Below are positions 47,601-61,320 of a DNA stretch of 64,000 nt, one piece after another (position 1 is the first letter of the stretch; every line of letters begins with the position of its first letter). The position numbers were made by a program, and so were the translations under genes. This DNA is from Tetranychus cinnabarinus. Lineage: Eukaryota > Arthropoda > Arachnida > Trombidiformes > Tetranychidae. The DNA is taken from positions 5,270,001 to 5,334,000 of the forward strand of contig WHVY01000001.1 of NCBI GenBank assembly GCA_022266195.1, given 5' to 3'. Under the pieces are notes generated by a model. That model made no database searches, was not told the DNA's origin, and saw only the letters and a program-made list of their open reading frames with translations.

Positions 47601-50600
47601 TGAGCATCATTTTTTTTCTGCTGATCCTTATCGAGACACAAAATCTTAATTGACACTCCAGGCTAAGTGTACAACAAGTTGTTTCCCTTAATTTGCATCA
47701 TTTACTGGTTTCCAGATTAATTTATCTTGTTCATATGATTAACCATGGTAACTTTTGGCATGAAAAAACATGCAGTTTACATAAGAATCAACAAGTAATC
47801 ATCATTATGTTTTGATTGACTACAAACATCAGTCCAATTAGTCTCTTAATTGTAAAAGATTGACATTTGAAATGTAAACAAAGCAGTTTGGTTGAAAAGC
47901 ACAAAACTGGTTAACAATTGGTCAATGTTGGTGATTTGAGGCGAAAATGTATTCACTTTGATTAACTCTAATGAAGAGCAAAATTCAATTACTGAATAGG
48001 TTAAACAGCAATCAGGAATTAGTTGAAATTTAAAATTGAAATTAACATAATGATTTCAAAAGGCTGGTTAAAAAAGCTGTTAAATTGTAAAACTGATCGC
48101 CCACTGACCATTAATGATGCCGTTGATGATTATCATTATGATAGTTACGCTAATGATAATTGTAATCATCGGGCGTTTTCATTTCATTTGAGGTAATCTT
48201 TTGAAATAACAATAAGATTACAGGTAAAAATGGTAAACAATTTGAAAGAAGAAGAAGAAGAGAGAAAAGGTAAATCTTGAATTTGCATTGATCCAAAATT
48301 GAGGTGAAAATTGTTTGAACAGAAAACAAAAGTCCAGTTTAAAGGTAAACTTTTCAATCTGTTGATTGTGTTCCATTGTTGGTTTGCAATAAATTGTTTA
48401 GAAGAAAGATAATCAATCTATCAATTAAATTGATGGTGACAATGTTCAAACAAATGGTTTCGTTATTGTTTGCCTTGCAGTGTGTTTTGTTTGCCAATAG
48501 ATTAACCATCAACAAGACAAACAATTGGTACAAAAATCTCAGGTAAAAAAAGTACCCAACAGTACAAATAAGTATTGAGTTAACACAAAGTTACCAGTTT
48601 AACAGTTTACAGTTTCATTGTTGATTAAATTGCGAGTGAAATATTCAATTTTGTGAGTTGAACAAAAGTGACATTAATTTTTCATCAACTTAAAGTTGAA
48701 GCTTTTGCTAAGTGAAAATGTTGACTGAAAAGATATCATTTTACATGCGTTTCTGAATCGCTTTGATCAATTTTTAATGAAGCTGCAAATAACTGGAAAA
48801 GTGTGGGCTTACAATTTAACTTTGCAAGATTCAATTTAAACTAGATTGTAATTTCAAGACTGAAAGTTGTTCATGTTTATTGTTGAAACTGTTTTGCTAT
48901 GCAATTTGCTTGATAATAAGGTTATATATTTTGTAGTTCAGAATTTGATTTAAACCCAAATTTACCTAAAAAATTGTTACTTTTCCAGTATCGAGTAAAC
49001 GTTGAAGGAAAGGTAAAAGTTGAAGGAGTTTTAAATTAAAGGTAAACCTCGAGGCAGTTTCAGGCTTGGATAATTAATTTGTATAATAATAATCAATGGA
49101 AACACAATTTTTTCAATTCTGATGTTGATTGGAAAAAAAGTAAATAATTTTGAACATTGAGTCAAAAGCTGAGGCAATAAAAAGTAATTTCAAAAACGAT
49201 ATCAATAATGACGATCCATGATGACCAGTTTGTGAGGTTGGTGAAGGCAACAAATCACCAAAAATGTTGAAATAAATGATCGACCTACAAGAAGGAAGAA
49301 GTTGTATTTGGAAAGCCTACACTTTTCAGAATTTCAGATTTTTCTTGTTTAAAGTTCAACATTTGTGAAGAGCAAAAAACTGTAAAAAATGTGATTAATT
49401 TCCATTGAAAGTAAGTCCAAGAGGTAAATGAAAAGGTAAGGAAACAGTTGCGTGGATTAAACAATCAATCTGATGAAAGGTAATATCAATCAACTGGAAA
49501 ACAGAGAACCTTACTCTGAATTGGAGAAGCGAAATTGATACAGAAAAGGTTTTCTCCTTCAGATTATTTTTCCATCCTCTTCAGCTTGGCTTGCTTTTGA
49601 AAATCTTAAAGATGATGATAATTTTTACCATCAAGTCAGGTGATGATGATCATCACTCCACATGAAGAGAATGACTGATTAATCAGAAACTGTTTTTTTT
49701 GCTGTAGCATAAAAAACAGGTGAAAAAAGGTGAAAATTGAATGAAAAAAATAACAGTTTAAATTTTTTCCATTTACTGTTTGTTTCAATTTCAAGATTCT
49801 GCTCTTGGTTCTGGTGCTCTTTGAATGCTGTTCAACTGTGATGGATGTTGTCATCAGTTGAACTTGCAGTGTAATCAACAAGTAACTGTGATGATGATTA
49901 AGATTGTGTTCAAGTTTATGTTAATTGTTGCTGTGAAACAAAACTGGATCAAGAAAATGATCTCAAAATTGAATCACAGCTTTTGTTGTTTGTTTCTCCT
50001 CAAATTCACTTTCATTTTCCACCCACTGTACCCTGAACCTTCCCTCTGTTTTTGCCTCTTGAACCTCTTACTTCTTGAAGCCCTCTACAGTAGCAATGGC
50101 AGCAAGGATAAAAAAACACAAAAATATAATGTAACTCCAGTTAAACTTGAGCCTCTTCAGTTTATTGAAATCAATCAACTCAACGTTTTTTATCCTCCTT
50201 GCTGCTTTCATTTGGTTTTGATGAGAGGCCAACTTGAAGTTTACTTTTTCCCTTTGCTTTGTAATATTTCATCAACTGAGAAACCTTTTTCTTTCCCTTG
50301 ATTGTTGACTCTTAATTGACTATAATGCTGATAATAAATAATGTTAACAATAATGGTACCAATGGTAAGCATTACTAGCAATAATGCTTGAATATTTTAT
50401 AAACTTCTTTCAGGGTCTTCACTTTTATCGCATTCACTTCAATGTATCTCCATGAATAAGATCCGTTTATTCATCAGCAATGATCAGGTTGACAGTGAAC
50501 ATAATCAAGTTGATCAACGCCAATCATCATTGTACTTAGTTAAATGTTAATTAACAAGGTTTCCATTTGTTTCCTCATCTCTCTATTATTGTAATCAAGC

Positions 50601-51024
50601 AACTTGTACCAATTTGAATCACAAATGGTTCCTGGGTTGATAAAAAATGAGAAACAAACTAGTATAAGATTTACTGTAAAGAGTAAATTGTTTGTAGCTT
50701 GAATCAGCAATCAAATTACAATTGGGAGGAAGCCCAAAAAGCTAATTAAAATGCTGTAACGAATGATTAAACTTAAGCTAAAAATCTTGGGAAAAACATC
50801 AAGAAATTAGTATAATTTTAAAGGTCAATCAAAGATTAACCTTGCAATTTTGGTTAAATTTATCACGACTATTACTGGAATGATTAAGCTATTATATTTT
50901 GTGTGCAACGTTTTGAAGTTGAATCCTTTCCTGAACTTTGTTTGCCTTTAAGAAAGCTAAATGACTCCATAAACTAAATTTAATTTGATTATCTAAATTT
51001 ATTTGTTTCTCTGTTTACTTGCAG

Positions 51025-52478
51025 TTCTTCAGCTCAATGTCCTTATGGATGTTCATGTCAGAATGATGATGTTGATTGTCGAGATCGTGGATTGACGGAA
51101 ATACCTCCAGATATACCAGAAACAGTAACTGAATTGCGATTAGAGCAAAATCGAATCACAGAATTACCTGGAAGAGTTTTTTCAGCATTTAAACATCTCA
51201 GGAGATTGGATTTGAGCAACAATCAAATATCCAAAGTTGCTGGTGATGCTTTTTATGGACTCAAATCATTAACAACTCTGGTTCTATATGGTAATCGATT
51301 AACTGATTTACCTAGAAACGTATTTCATGGATTATCATCACTTCAGCTTCTCCTGCTCAATGCCAACAATATCTCATGCATTCGTAAAGACCTTTTCTCA
51401 GGACTTCATAACCTCAATTTACTTTCACTTTATGACAATAAGATTCAATCTCTTGCCAATGGTACCTTTGACTATTTTAAAAACATCGGGACACTTCACT
51501 TGGGAGGAAATCCTTTCGTTTGTGACTGCAATCTCAAATGGCTTTCAAATTATTTACAAAAAAATCCAATTGAAACGTCCGATGCTAGATGTGCTGAACC
51601 CAAAAGGTTGTCCCGTAAACGAATCATGTCTCTAGATCCAGTTAAATTCAAGTGTCGAGGTGAGTTGATGTATCATTTTATTTATCAATAGATTGCTTTG
51701 ATTTTGTACAGTGTTTCACTTTCTTTTCAATATCAAAGTATTATCAGCTGTTTCAATCGTGTTCTTGTATTTACAAGATTAATTAATACTTTTTTCTTTC
51801 TCTTCCTCTTATTAATTAACTCCAGGTAATGAAGCTTATCGTACCCGTAATACTTGTGGTAAATCCAAGGGAATACCCGAGATTATGGAATATCAAAATG
51901 TTGAAAGAAGCGGATTAAACCATCGAGTTGATAATAGTTTGGTTCCTGAGATGAAGAAACATCATGCTGATATAATTGAAAAATTTTTGAAAGAGTTATC
52001 AAGTCAAGGAGGGAAGGTGACTGATTTATCTGATAAATTGGATCGTCTTCTTAAATACATGGACACTATTAATTCCAAATTAGATGAGATTGGTAAAAAA
52101 AATGCGTTGGTTAAATTATCATCTTCATCTTCATCATCACCACCTTGCCTCTATCCAGTTAATAAGAAAAAAGATTCATCATCATTAACATCATCTCTTC
52201 TTTTACCTGGATCAGTGACACCAATATCAGTTTCATCAATCAGTAGCTCATCTTCATCTTTATCATCTTTATCAGCATTATCACCTTCCTCATCATCATC
52301 ATCCTCATCCTCATCTTCATCTTCTTCATCATCATCATTATCATCATCTTTACTATCATTGTCATCCTCATCTGCTAGTGAATCAACAGTTGATGCCGCT
52401 AAAGATGAAGTTCAATCTTCGGGAATGTTTGATAAAAGCTCATTGACCAAATATGATGACTACGATGACAAAGAGTAA
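51025..52478 (+). CDS. Slit-type LRR module with a novel coiled and Ser-rich tail
   Basis: Exons 51025-51659 and 51826-52478, joined in phase 1; the 5' side needs a phase-2 exon (proposed at 33862-33971, giving 465 residues). The first exon codes a whole Slit-like LRR cassette: LRRNT CPYGCSC...DC, five LRRs of 24 residues (ELRLEQNRITELP, RLDLSNNQISKVA, TLVLYGNRLTDLP, LLLLNANNISCIR, LLSLYDNKIQSLA) and LRRCT (NPFVCDCNLKWLSNYL, NPIETSDARC, KFKC). It most resembles the second LRR domain of Slit, the one that binds Robo. Instead of further LRR, EGF and LamG domains the second exon gives an unrelated tail: a Lys/Glu/Leu heptad-like helix (IIEKFLKELS to SKLDEIGKK), a long Ser run coded by TCA/TCT repeats, and an acidic end (YDDYDDKE). 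No transmembrane segment. It is probably secreted. Confidence 0.8.
52270..52370 (+). repeat. TCA/TCT trinucleotide run coding poly-Ser
   Basis: A coding microsatellite in the tail exon of the Slit-derived gene; likely variable in length. Confidence 0.75.
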
Positions 52479-55400
52479 TTATTGGTTGTATCAATGTAAT
52501 ATTGATGAGGTGGTTGCAAACATTGGACAATTGTAATAACTGATTGCAATTAGTTGAAAACAATGAAAAAATCAATGTTTTCTCTGTCATAGAGAAGTTT
52601 TTTATTTCCCTGTTTCAGTCTCATTTTTTTCTTCATCTGCAAATCTTGCATTTCTTTCTCTGCCTTTTCATTTTTCATTTGGTTGATTGTCAATTAAAAC
52701 TTGATTATGAACTTTATTTAAAAATAAAATTCTTTCACAGTTATTTGTAATATTAATAACAACCAATAAGCATTTCAAAAATTACCTCAACTCACAACTC
52801 AATTTTACAGGTTAATGTTTTTTTCCTGATAATACTCTCATTATAAATTTGCATTATTAGTTAACTTTTTTGCTGCTGATTTTATTAATAAAAACCAAGA
52901 AACATCGTTGTAATAATAATTATTGACCATAATAGGGATTGATTATTGAATTTGCCAGTGGATTCCTCAATTTTTAATATTATCGTCTTTTTTCCTTTCG
53001 TTTTTTTTGCTAAATAACAAAATTATTAATTTAAATTGAAAAATAACTTGAACCTTTTTTGCCTCTTTTTGGTACTTTTTTCATTCAAATGCATTATTAA
53101 AGTTTTAATAAAATGTTTCATTTACATTAAATTGTCTTATTTACTGATCCAAGTGTTCATCTTATCGACAAATTATGAATATTTTAAACTTGGTTCAATC
53201 AAGTGAAGATTCAACCTGAAAATGTTCAATCGGGTAAAACTAAACATTGAGACAAATTACCTCTCAATTATCTCGATAACTTTGAAAAACCTACTTTCGT
53301 TGCAGATTAAAATTAAAGCCATTTATGATTAATCGGATTGATTTATCTTTTCTTGATTTATACTCTTAATTTCACCATCAACTTGATCCCTTGAGCAAAT
53401 TGAAGCACAAATAATCAATGAATTAAAAGTAAACTCGTTCACTTGGATTCTCTTCTTTTTTTCAACATTGACTTTGATCCACCAAAATGAAGGCAAATTT
53501 CATTGATAATAGAGTCATTATTATTAATATATTGCCCGTTATCAGCATTGATTAACCTCATCTTCGTCGCCTTTATCGGGTATCGGCATAATTTTTGTCC
53601 ATCCAAAAAGCTTAATTGTTGACTCCTCAAGGTTTGTAATGTATCACTTTGATCGTCCGATTAAAGGTATCACATGAATCTTTTAATGATGGTTAATCTG
53701 TATTAAAGGGAAAACAAAACTTGAATTAATTAAGATGAAGTATAAGGCTTAAAACAAAACTCAAAAAAAGGTTATAATTTGATTAACACATGCAGTTATA
53801 TTAATTGTTTATGAAAACGTTGTTGCCTTTTCTTTCTCTCTCTCATCTGATAAAATTAAAATAACGTTATGGTTTAAGTATATCATTTTAAAGTATCATC
53901 AGCAATTTGCTCATCCTTAACGTTATTTTAGCAATTCAAGTGGAGGCGATTAAACACTATTACTGCTAACAATAATTTAAAGCAACACACAGAGTAGGTT
54001 TTAATGTGCGTGTGTGTTGTTATTGCAGGGAAAAGATTTGCTACTTTCATTATAACACCAGCATTGAATAAATCACAGGTGAAACTTTCATATATTTATA
54101 ATTAACATTTAATATAATTTGCACTGCATTAATTTGTAAGGGATTTAAGAGTAAATTGTTGTTTTGTGTAAAGTTATGTAAAGTAATGCTTCCAAGGAAT
54201 CGTTGGCTGGATGCTTTATGTTGAACCAGATTAAGATGAGTAAATTGAAAGTTTATCCACAATATCAGGAAATTTTCACCATTGGATTTGCTAATGTAAA
54301 TTTGAATTTTGCATTGTAATTGTGAGATTTGTTAGTGTTTCAATCAACAGATAGATTTACATTTCAAGATGAAATTTCACTTTTCTTTAAGATTTCCTAC
54401 ATTTCCTTGCACTCACTCATTTGTGAGTCAAACTTTGATTTGAAATTTCGATGATTGATTATTTGGTTTAATCTTTCGCTGTTAGTTTTACTTTGCCCTT
54501 TGTTTAGTTGATTTACCATAAAGATGTTTCAAGTGGCTTCATCGTTTCAACAGGATTTTGAGTAAATCATTGAGAAATTCTGAAAAAATTGAAACAAAAA
54601 AGGCATGAGTTTGAAACTGATTGAAATGGGTGAAAATTTTGAATTTGAAAGGATAACATTGATATCAATATTTGGTCAATTTCAAGTGCAAAGGAATACA
54701 AAAAGCAACTGAAATGAACAACGATACTGTCAGGAGATATTTCCTTTTACCTTTTCCTTCTTTAATAGATTTAGATTAAATGCTCGTATACCTTGTTTAG
54801 GCTATTTATTTATTTATTTATAAGAACTGGTTCACTCGATATTAACTCTATCGTATTAGCTAATTGGATTAAATCAAAATCTTTTACTTTGTTACACTAG
54901 ATATCAAAACCCTACAGACTCTAGACAAGTAAGGTAACCCATTAAATTAGTATTAACTTGTACCAATATGGTTACAACAGTGGAAAAAAGGTAAAAGTAA
55001 TTGCCTCATGGTTACCTGAGGAAAGTGGTTAAAATGAAGTTTCATCTCTGGCTTTATCAACAGTCAGGTTTTGTCATTTCTCTCCAAAACATTGGCCCTC
55101 CAAAGGTTAGCCAAAGGATAATCTGTACAGATGAAAGAGAAAGAAGTGAGATAATTTAAGTATAACGTTAACTTAATGTTTAAGATTTTGGCTTTTTTGC
55201 CTCTTCTTTGGTAGGCCAATCTTGAGATTATGTGAAAGTCTTAAATCGTGGTTCATAAAAGCCTCTCGAGACATTTACTCACATTTATTACCTTTATTTT
55301 TACCTCACATATTTATACTCTTAAGGTGTAGGTAATGTATAAATATATTGTTTTGCAAGCTGTTATTAGAAGACTGTAAGGAATAAAATTGATAGTTAAG

Positions 55401-58400
55401 AAGGATTGATTAAGAAAGATTGGATAAGATGTTCATTTCAACAAATATCAACTTCCTAACAGACTCAACTTTATGTCTAACCAAAGGTTATAAGAAGGAC
55501 CAGGGAAGAGGCAAGATAAAACCATTGGTAAGAAACTAAGGATTACTTACATATTACTTGATAACCCTGAATTATATTGTATTCCTGAATTGAGCTTATC
55601 AACACTGTTGCAAAGGAATGCCCTTAAGCAGCTAACAAAAATACCTTCATCTTTTTTGTTGTTCATCCTTTTGCTCATTCCTACTATCTTCATCTTCATC
55701 TGTTTCGCATTTCTTATTCTTCTTCTCATTTTCTTCACATTTTTCTGCCTATTTTTCTCATGTTTCTTTGACTAGGGAAAGTGGATAAGAAGATTGAAAG
55801 AAACTCTATCCATCTCTTCATTTTACTGATCAAGTTAAGTCTCTTGCTTGATCCAATGGTTAAGACAGAATCACGGATAAAAGTTGAAACTTATTTCACT
55901 GACCAAACCTAAGGATTGATCAGAATTTAATTGGATAAATAGCTCAATTGCTATCAAGGGATGATACTCTATTTTCCCCAATCAAACCATTAACCATCAA
56001 AATTCACATTCCAAGTTAACCTTTCCCTCCTTTTCACCTTTACAAGCGAATGGCTAGTGACTTGAAATACCTTTCATTTCACTTTCTTTTGCTTACCTTC
56101 AATCTAATAAGCTACATGGTACAAAGGTCAGACAATCTGTGAATATTTCCTTATCGATATTATTAGCCACACAATTGATCAAAGCATTTCTTTGCCCTTC
56201 ATCCATTGACTCCTGATTGTCCCCTCAAGTTTCAAGAGTTTCAATATTAACAAGGCAATCACGCATTAACTGTCAAATATCAATCAATGGTATTAACTTC
56301 CAAATAATGCTTGAGTCCGTCCAAGATGGTTATTAATAAAGAAACCCAATAAGAGATGGTCAGGTCAATATACTCCAATCCATTGGAATAGTTATACTAA
56401 AATTGGTGATCATTATCTGACTCTAGGTCATGTCCTTCATCATCAATCGGCTACCATTAATCGTCCTTTTTTGTTCCTATCATCGTTTTGTTGTTGCATG
56501 TTGATTTGGTTAACAGTAGACAAGAAAGGCTTCCAAATTATTCATCTGTAACTGACATGAAAGGTTTGAAAATAAAACTGTTAGCATCATCTTTATCACC
56601 ATTATCACCACAATGTTTGCTTTTTTTCTCCTTATATCATCATAAATATTCACTTAATTGTTTCTTACTTACTGTTCTTGGCAGAGTTGATTTTTCTTCT
56701 TCTTTTCTCCATCTTCTCTGAATCTCAGAAGGGCGATCAAAGACAATTACGGTTAATTAACAGTATTTTGCTCCTTAGCACCAAAGAATGTTTCTCCTTG
56801 ATAGTTACTTTCACTGTTGAAATAAGATTGAACAAGATTAACTTGGCACATTAACTGTTATCAAAGATAACTTCTTCCATGGTTGATCCATCATTAAACA
56901 TTTCTCGGCAGGATTTTTGCTCACTGAGAAGTCAAAGGCCTGACAAACAACTCTTAATTGTTAAAAACAAACTGTCAACACTGTTAATTAGAGGTCAATC
57001 AACATATTGGCCCTGACATTTACAATTATAGTCAATTTGAAATGAAATAGCAGAAGATACAAAAGCATTAATCGTCAAGTTATACAGTTTAGTCGCATAA
57101 CTACAACCAGAAAAGATATCATGTTTGTGCCTAATTTTTATCATAGCAAAACTGTATTAATTGACAATCAACGGCCAAAAGGGCTTTCTAATTGATTAAA
57201 AAAAATTACTTACAATTTAACGAAACTAAAGAAAGTTTAAAGTTGACAAAAATACAGAAGCTTTTGTTTCGTTTATCAGCTTTCACTTTCCAACAATAGG
57301 GAAGATATTGACAATGGAAAACAAATTATCACTTGATTAATAGCATTTTGCTGGATTAGAGGCTTTCAATTCCATAAATTGTTCCCGAAAATAGGGTTTT
57401 GTTCCTCTAATTTTTGTCCCAATTTGTACTGTTCTTGTTCTTGTCTTTAGTTTCAAGAACTAACAACATTTTTTGTTCTTGTTCCTTAAAAATATTGAAA
57501 CAATGCAAAGCTACATTCGGTAAAAAAACGGTTTTATGAAGACGCGGTTGATTCAAATGTGATTATTTTGCTATTAATTTTGCTTTCTAATTCCGATAAT
57601 TGATTTTCTTTTATAATTAGATTGTCTTGAGAAATAATTGTATAATTTATTTAGGATGCTGAGCCATAACAAAATCAAAAATCGTAGTTTAAGTATAAAA
57701 AATTGAAACTTTTTCTTCATCTTTCATCAATCCTATCAACTTTGACAATCATCCAATTTGTCAATTGCACTCTAAGCTAGCATCAAACTGAGTTACAGTA
57801 AAGTATCAATAAGACTAGAAGAGGAAGATGATGAAGATGAAGATGATGATGATTAGAAAAAAAGAGGAAGAAGAAAAACCTAAAGTAGATTCATAGTAAT
57901 TAAGTAAAGCCTCGGTAATTTGTCTCTTTTTGTTAAATACCATTAAAACTATCAACATGATTAACTGTTGATAAAAGAGTTGTTACCTAAGCAGCGAGCT
58001 TTAAATTAATTTTGATTCACCAGATTGCATATAGTGATATATTTGTTATTTATGAGGGTAAACCGTGATCTAGCTTCGTAATCAACCAGCAATTTCATCA
58101 GCAGATAATCTGGACGATTAAAATAATGGTAGAGATGAAAATTGAAAAATTTAAAGTTGGACCCAAAAAAGCTGGATACCAGTTTAATTAAGATTTAACC
58201 ATTTTTATCGAGTATGATTTGTGGGTTAATCACTTGATGATGGAACAGCATTCAACAGGAATTTAAATTGAGATATCAGTCACATTGAATTAAATTTGAA
58301 AATAGAAATGGCAATTGGTTAATAATTTACAGATGCCCCAGAAATTTGGTTAAATTTAATCAGTGGAAACTTCATTTCGGTCCATCATTGTTTAGCCAGC

Positions 58401-61320
58401 AAATCAGCTATCTTGGATTGTTTTATCTCCACCATTGTCAATGGATGTGTTCAATCAACCTGAAATTAACTTAAATCATAACTGACATAACTTGATTTGA
58501 TCAGGTTGACTGGATCATCAGGGAAGGCGCTGTAATCAACAAGAAAAAAGAGAGGTTACTTAATCTTTCAATGGATTCAATCACAAGGTGGATTCTGATT
58601 GTTTTGAGGTTCAATTATTATTTCATGATAACATATTAGTTGTTTTTTCATTACGTTAATCACCAATAATCATGTTAATTTGATTTGACACCATCGAAAT
58701 GAGCCTTTCAGTGTTTCTCAACCTTCTTCATGTACAACCAGAAAAACAAAAATTGTGTTTAACGGTAAGAAACACATTTTCTTCAACATTGAATAATCTT
58801 ATAATCATCATTATTATTGTCATAATCAACTAGGTATCAACATAATTATTAACATAGTTATACCAATACATGTATAATCATATAGCAATATAATTTGATT
58901 GTTTAGCCGGATAAATTTAATCATATTTGATGGATGAGAGGTAAAAAACAACACCAATATGTCAAAAGGAATCAACCTTGAATTGGATTGAGAAAAGACT
59001 TTTGTCTTTACCACTTTCTCTTCTCAGATTTAACTTTCAGTCTTCTCAGTTTACTCAAGCTTTTTCATTTGTATCATCTTGGTCTTCCTCTTCAATCTCA
59101 TCTCTTTACAAAATCATCTTCCCTTTCATATAAATAATGGTGAGCATCAAATTTCCTTTACGGCTTACCTTCAATCTCTATTGGGACTTGTTTTTTGGTT
59201 CATTCAATCAACCAACGTAAAAAAGCTATTTACTTTCAAATTGAATGTCACCAGCAATTTATTCATTTACATGGCCATTTTTCCACATCATTTGTTGACG
59301 ATGATCCAGAGCTGAAAACAATGATAAAGAAAACAGAATTAGAGAATCAAAAAATCAAGTGTTTCAGTTATCATTTGTTTCCTAAACAGAAAACAATTTT
59401 ACTTAAAATTGGATTACATTACACATCAACAAATACATTATTGATTTGCAGTATTATCATATTACAAACCTTTCATCTTTACAATTACATTAGTAGCACT
59501 TAATTACATTACAATTAGACTCGATAAACCATTGGCTGTCACACAATCAACAAAAACAATTAAACTGTAAAATCGCAAGAGATAACCAAACATTAATTAT
59601 AAAACAACACTTTCCCACCAGTGGCTATGTTTACATTTCTGCTTACAGCGGGCAATTCAATTTTTGTTAGACCCTTAATTGTGTTTACTTTTTAAATATA
59701 TTACAATAATTTAATAAATTTCAATCATTTGTATAGCCTAAGGTTACTTGGTAAATTCACTTTCAACTGCCATTTCTAGTAAAACAACAATTCAATTTCA
59801 AGATAAACTTTATCAATTAATTTAGCCCTTAAATCATCTACATTTAACTCTAACATATGATTGTTATTAGTTCTTATGAGCATTAGAGGATAAGTGAGGA
59901 CAATTAATTGTTTATCCAGTTAATAGTTACTGGTGGTTATGGTTATTATCAACATACCTAAATTGTGTAAAGGTATTCAACTAGAGGTATTCAATGGACT
60001 ACTTCAATTGATAGAATCATTAATCACTATTATATGATTAAAGATGAAGGACCAAAATGAATGTAAAAACCATTATCAAAGCCATTAAAATTGATTAATT
60101 TTGGAGATGTGACTGACACTAAATTTTGATCTAATTATAATTAATTTAACCGTTAATTTGATTGTTCAACTGGCAAGTTTGAGGTTCCTTTTCAAGATTA
60201 TCAAAATTTCATCTTTTCTCATTTTTTTAATAAAATCCTTGTTTGATTTGTAACTTAAGCTTGTCCAAAGATTGAGTTGAAAGTTGCGTGATGAAATGGT
60301 AAAATCAAATTCAATTGTTATTATGATTCTTGAAAATCCTGCGATTCAACGTCCAGCTCAAGACCACACCTTAACGAAAAAAGATCAGGGTAAATAAAAA
60401 TAAAGGTAAATCATCATTTGTATTGCATGTTGATTTAGATGAGAGTTCAAATGAAGATTAACTTACGGTAAATTGAAGATGAATACAAATCTAATTGAAA
60501 GTCAACGCCATTAACCACAACAAAAAAAAGCAAATGTAACATTAAATGCTGTTTGTTCAGTGGTTTTACATTTAATTAAGATTGTAACTTTGGGTTAACT
60601 TGACCATAACTATTAGGAGTAAAAAAAGACCAATACAACAGCAACATGAAACAAACAATCAGAATCATCTTAATTCCATCAGATTCCAAAACTAACATTA
60701 GACAAGAACATGGCCAGGTCCATGGAAATGAAAAAACATGTCAAAATGTTGAATTTCATTCTCATCATCATCAGCATCATCATTTCTTGTCCAAGAAATT
60801 GTTTAAGAAGCAAAAAATTTTGCTTTTCCTTCCATCCAAATGTACACTTGTAATTGAAAATGTTTCCCTTGTTCATACACAATTTAATCAACCATGAATC
60901 TAACTGTACAAAGGTAATTACCATTAAAGTATTTACCTTTCTCTCTCTAATAATAATAAAAATAATAAGAAGAAGGAAAAGAGAGAACGAAAGATTAGAT
61001 CATTTGACATGCTGACCAAGTAACCATTGGCTATTTGACAAGTGTTCATCATTCAACTTGAAACCATTTTGTAGCTTTCCAACTGAACCCTTCAACAAGC
61101 GAAAACTGGAATTTCATCCTTTGCCTCTTCTTGCTTTCCTTTGGCCATCCTGTTTCAAATCCTCCTTCTGCACTCAAAATTCTGAACATTCCCCTGAAAG
61201 AAAAATAACAACTGATAACAATAACAAGTCACTATGATGATCATCATGTTACAAGCTAAACTTTTTTAATACTTACAGTGAAATGACCTTCTTCTTGATT
61301 TTTATGTTTTCCTTTTCAGA
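52479..61320. other. 8.8 kb without recognised genes
   Basis: The 3' untranslated region of the Slit-derived gene comes first (AATAAA near 52725), then AT-rich spacer. A TTGTTC-rich patch (57376-57490, repeats of GTTCTTGTTC) stands out. Short frames have no domains. Nothing else seen. Confidence 0.45.

Larger units (their letters stand above)
36098..51024. other. 15 kb without recognised exons (putative intron of the Slit-derived gene)
   Basis: AT-rich with dispersed simple repeats (GAT runs at 36513-36534 and 42523-42543, GA/CT runs near 38.4-39.1 kb). Open frames such as 46197-46436 and 49825-50301 show hydrophobic low-complexity translations without domain motifs and are not accepted as genes. 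No tRNA or rRNA recognised. Confidence 0.45.

Noticed and set aside
49825..50301. 158-codon frame upstream of the LRR exon, considered as its first exon
   Set aside because: No convincing signal peptide at a suitable start and no good phase-2 donor; the exon at 33862-33971 fits better.
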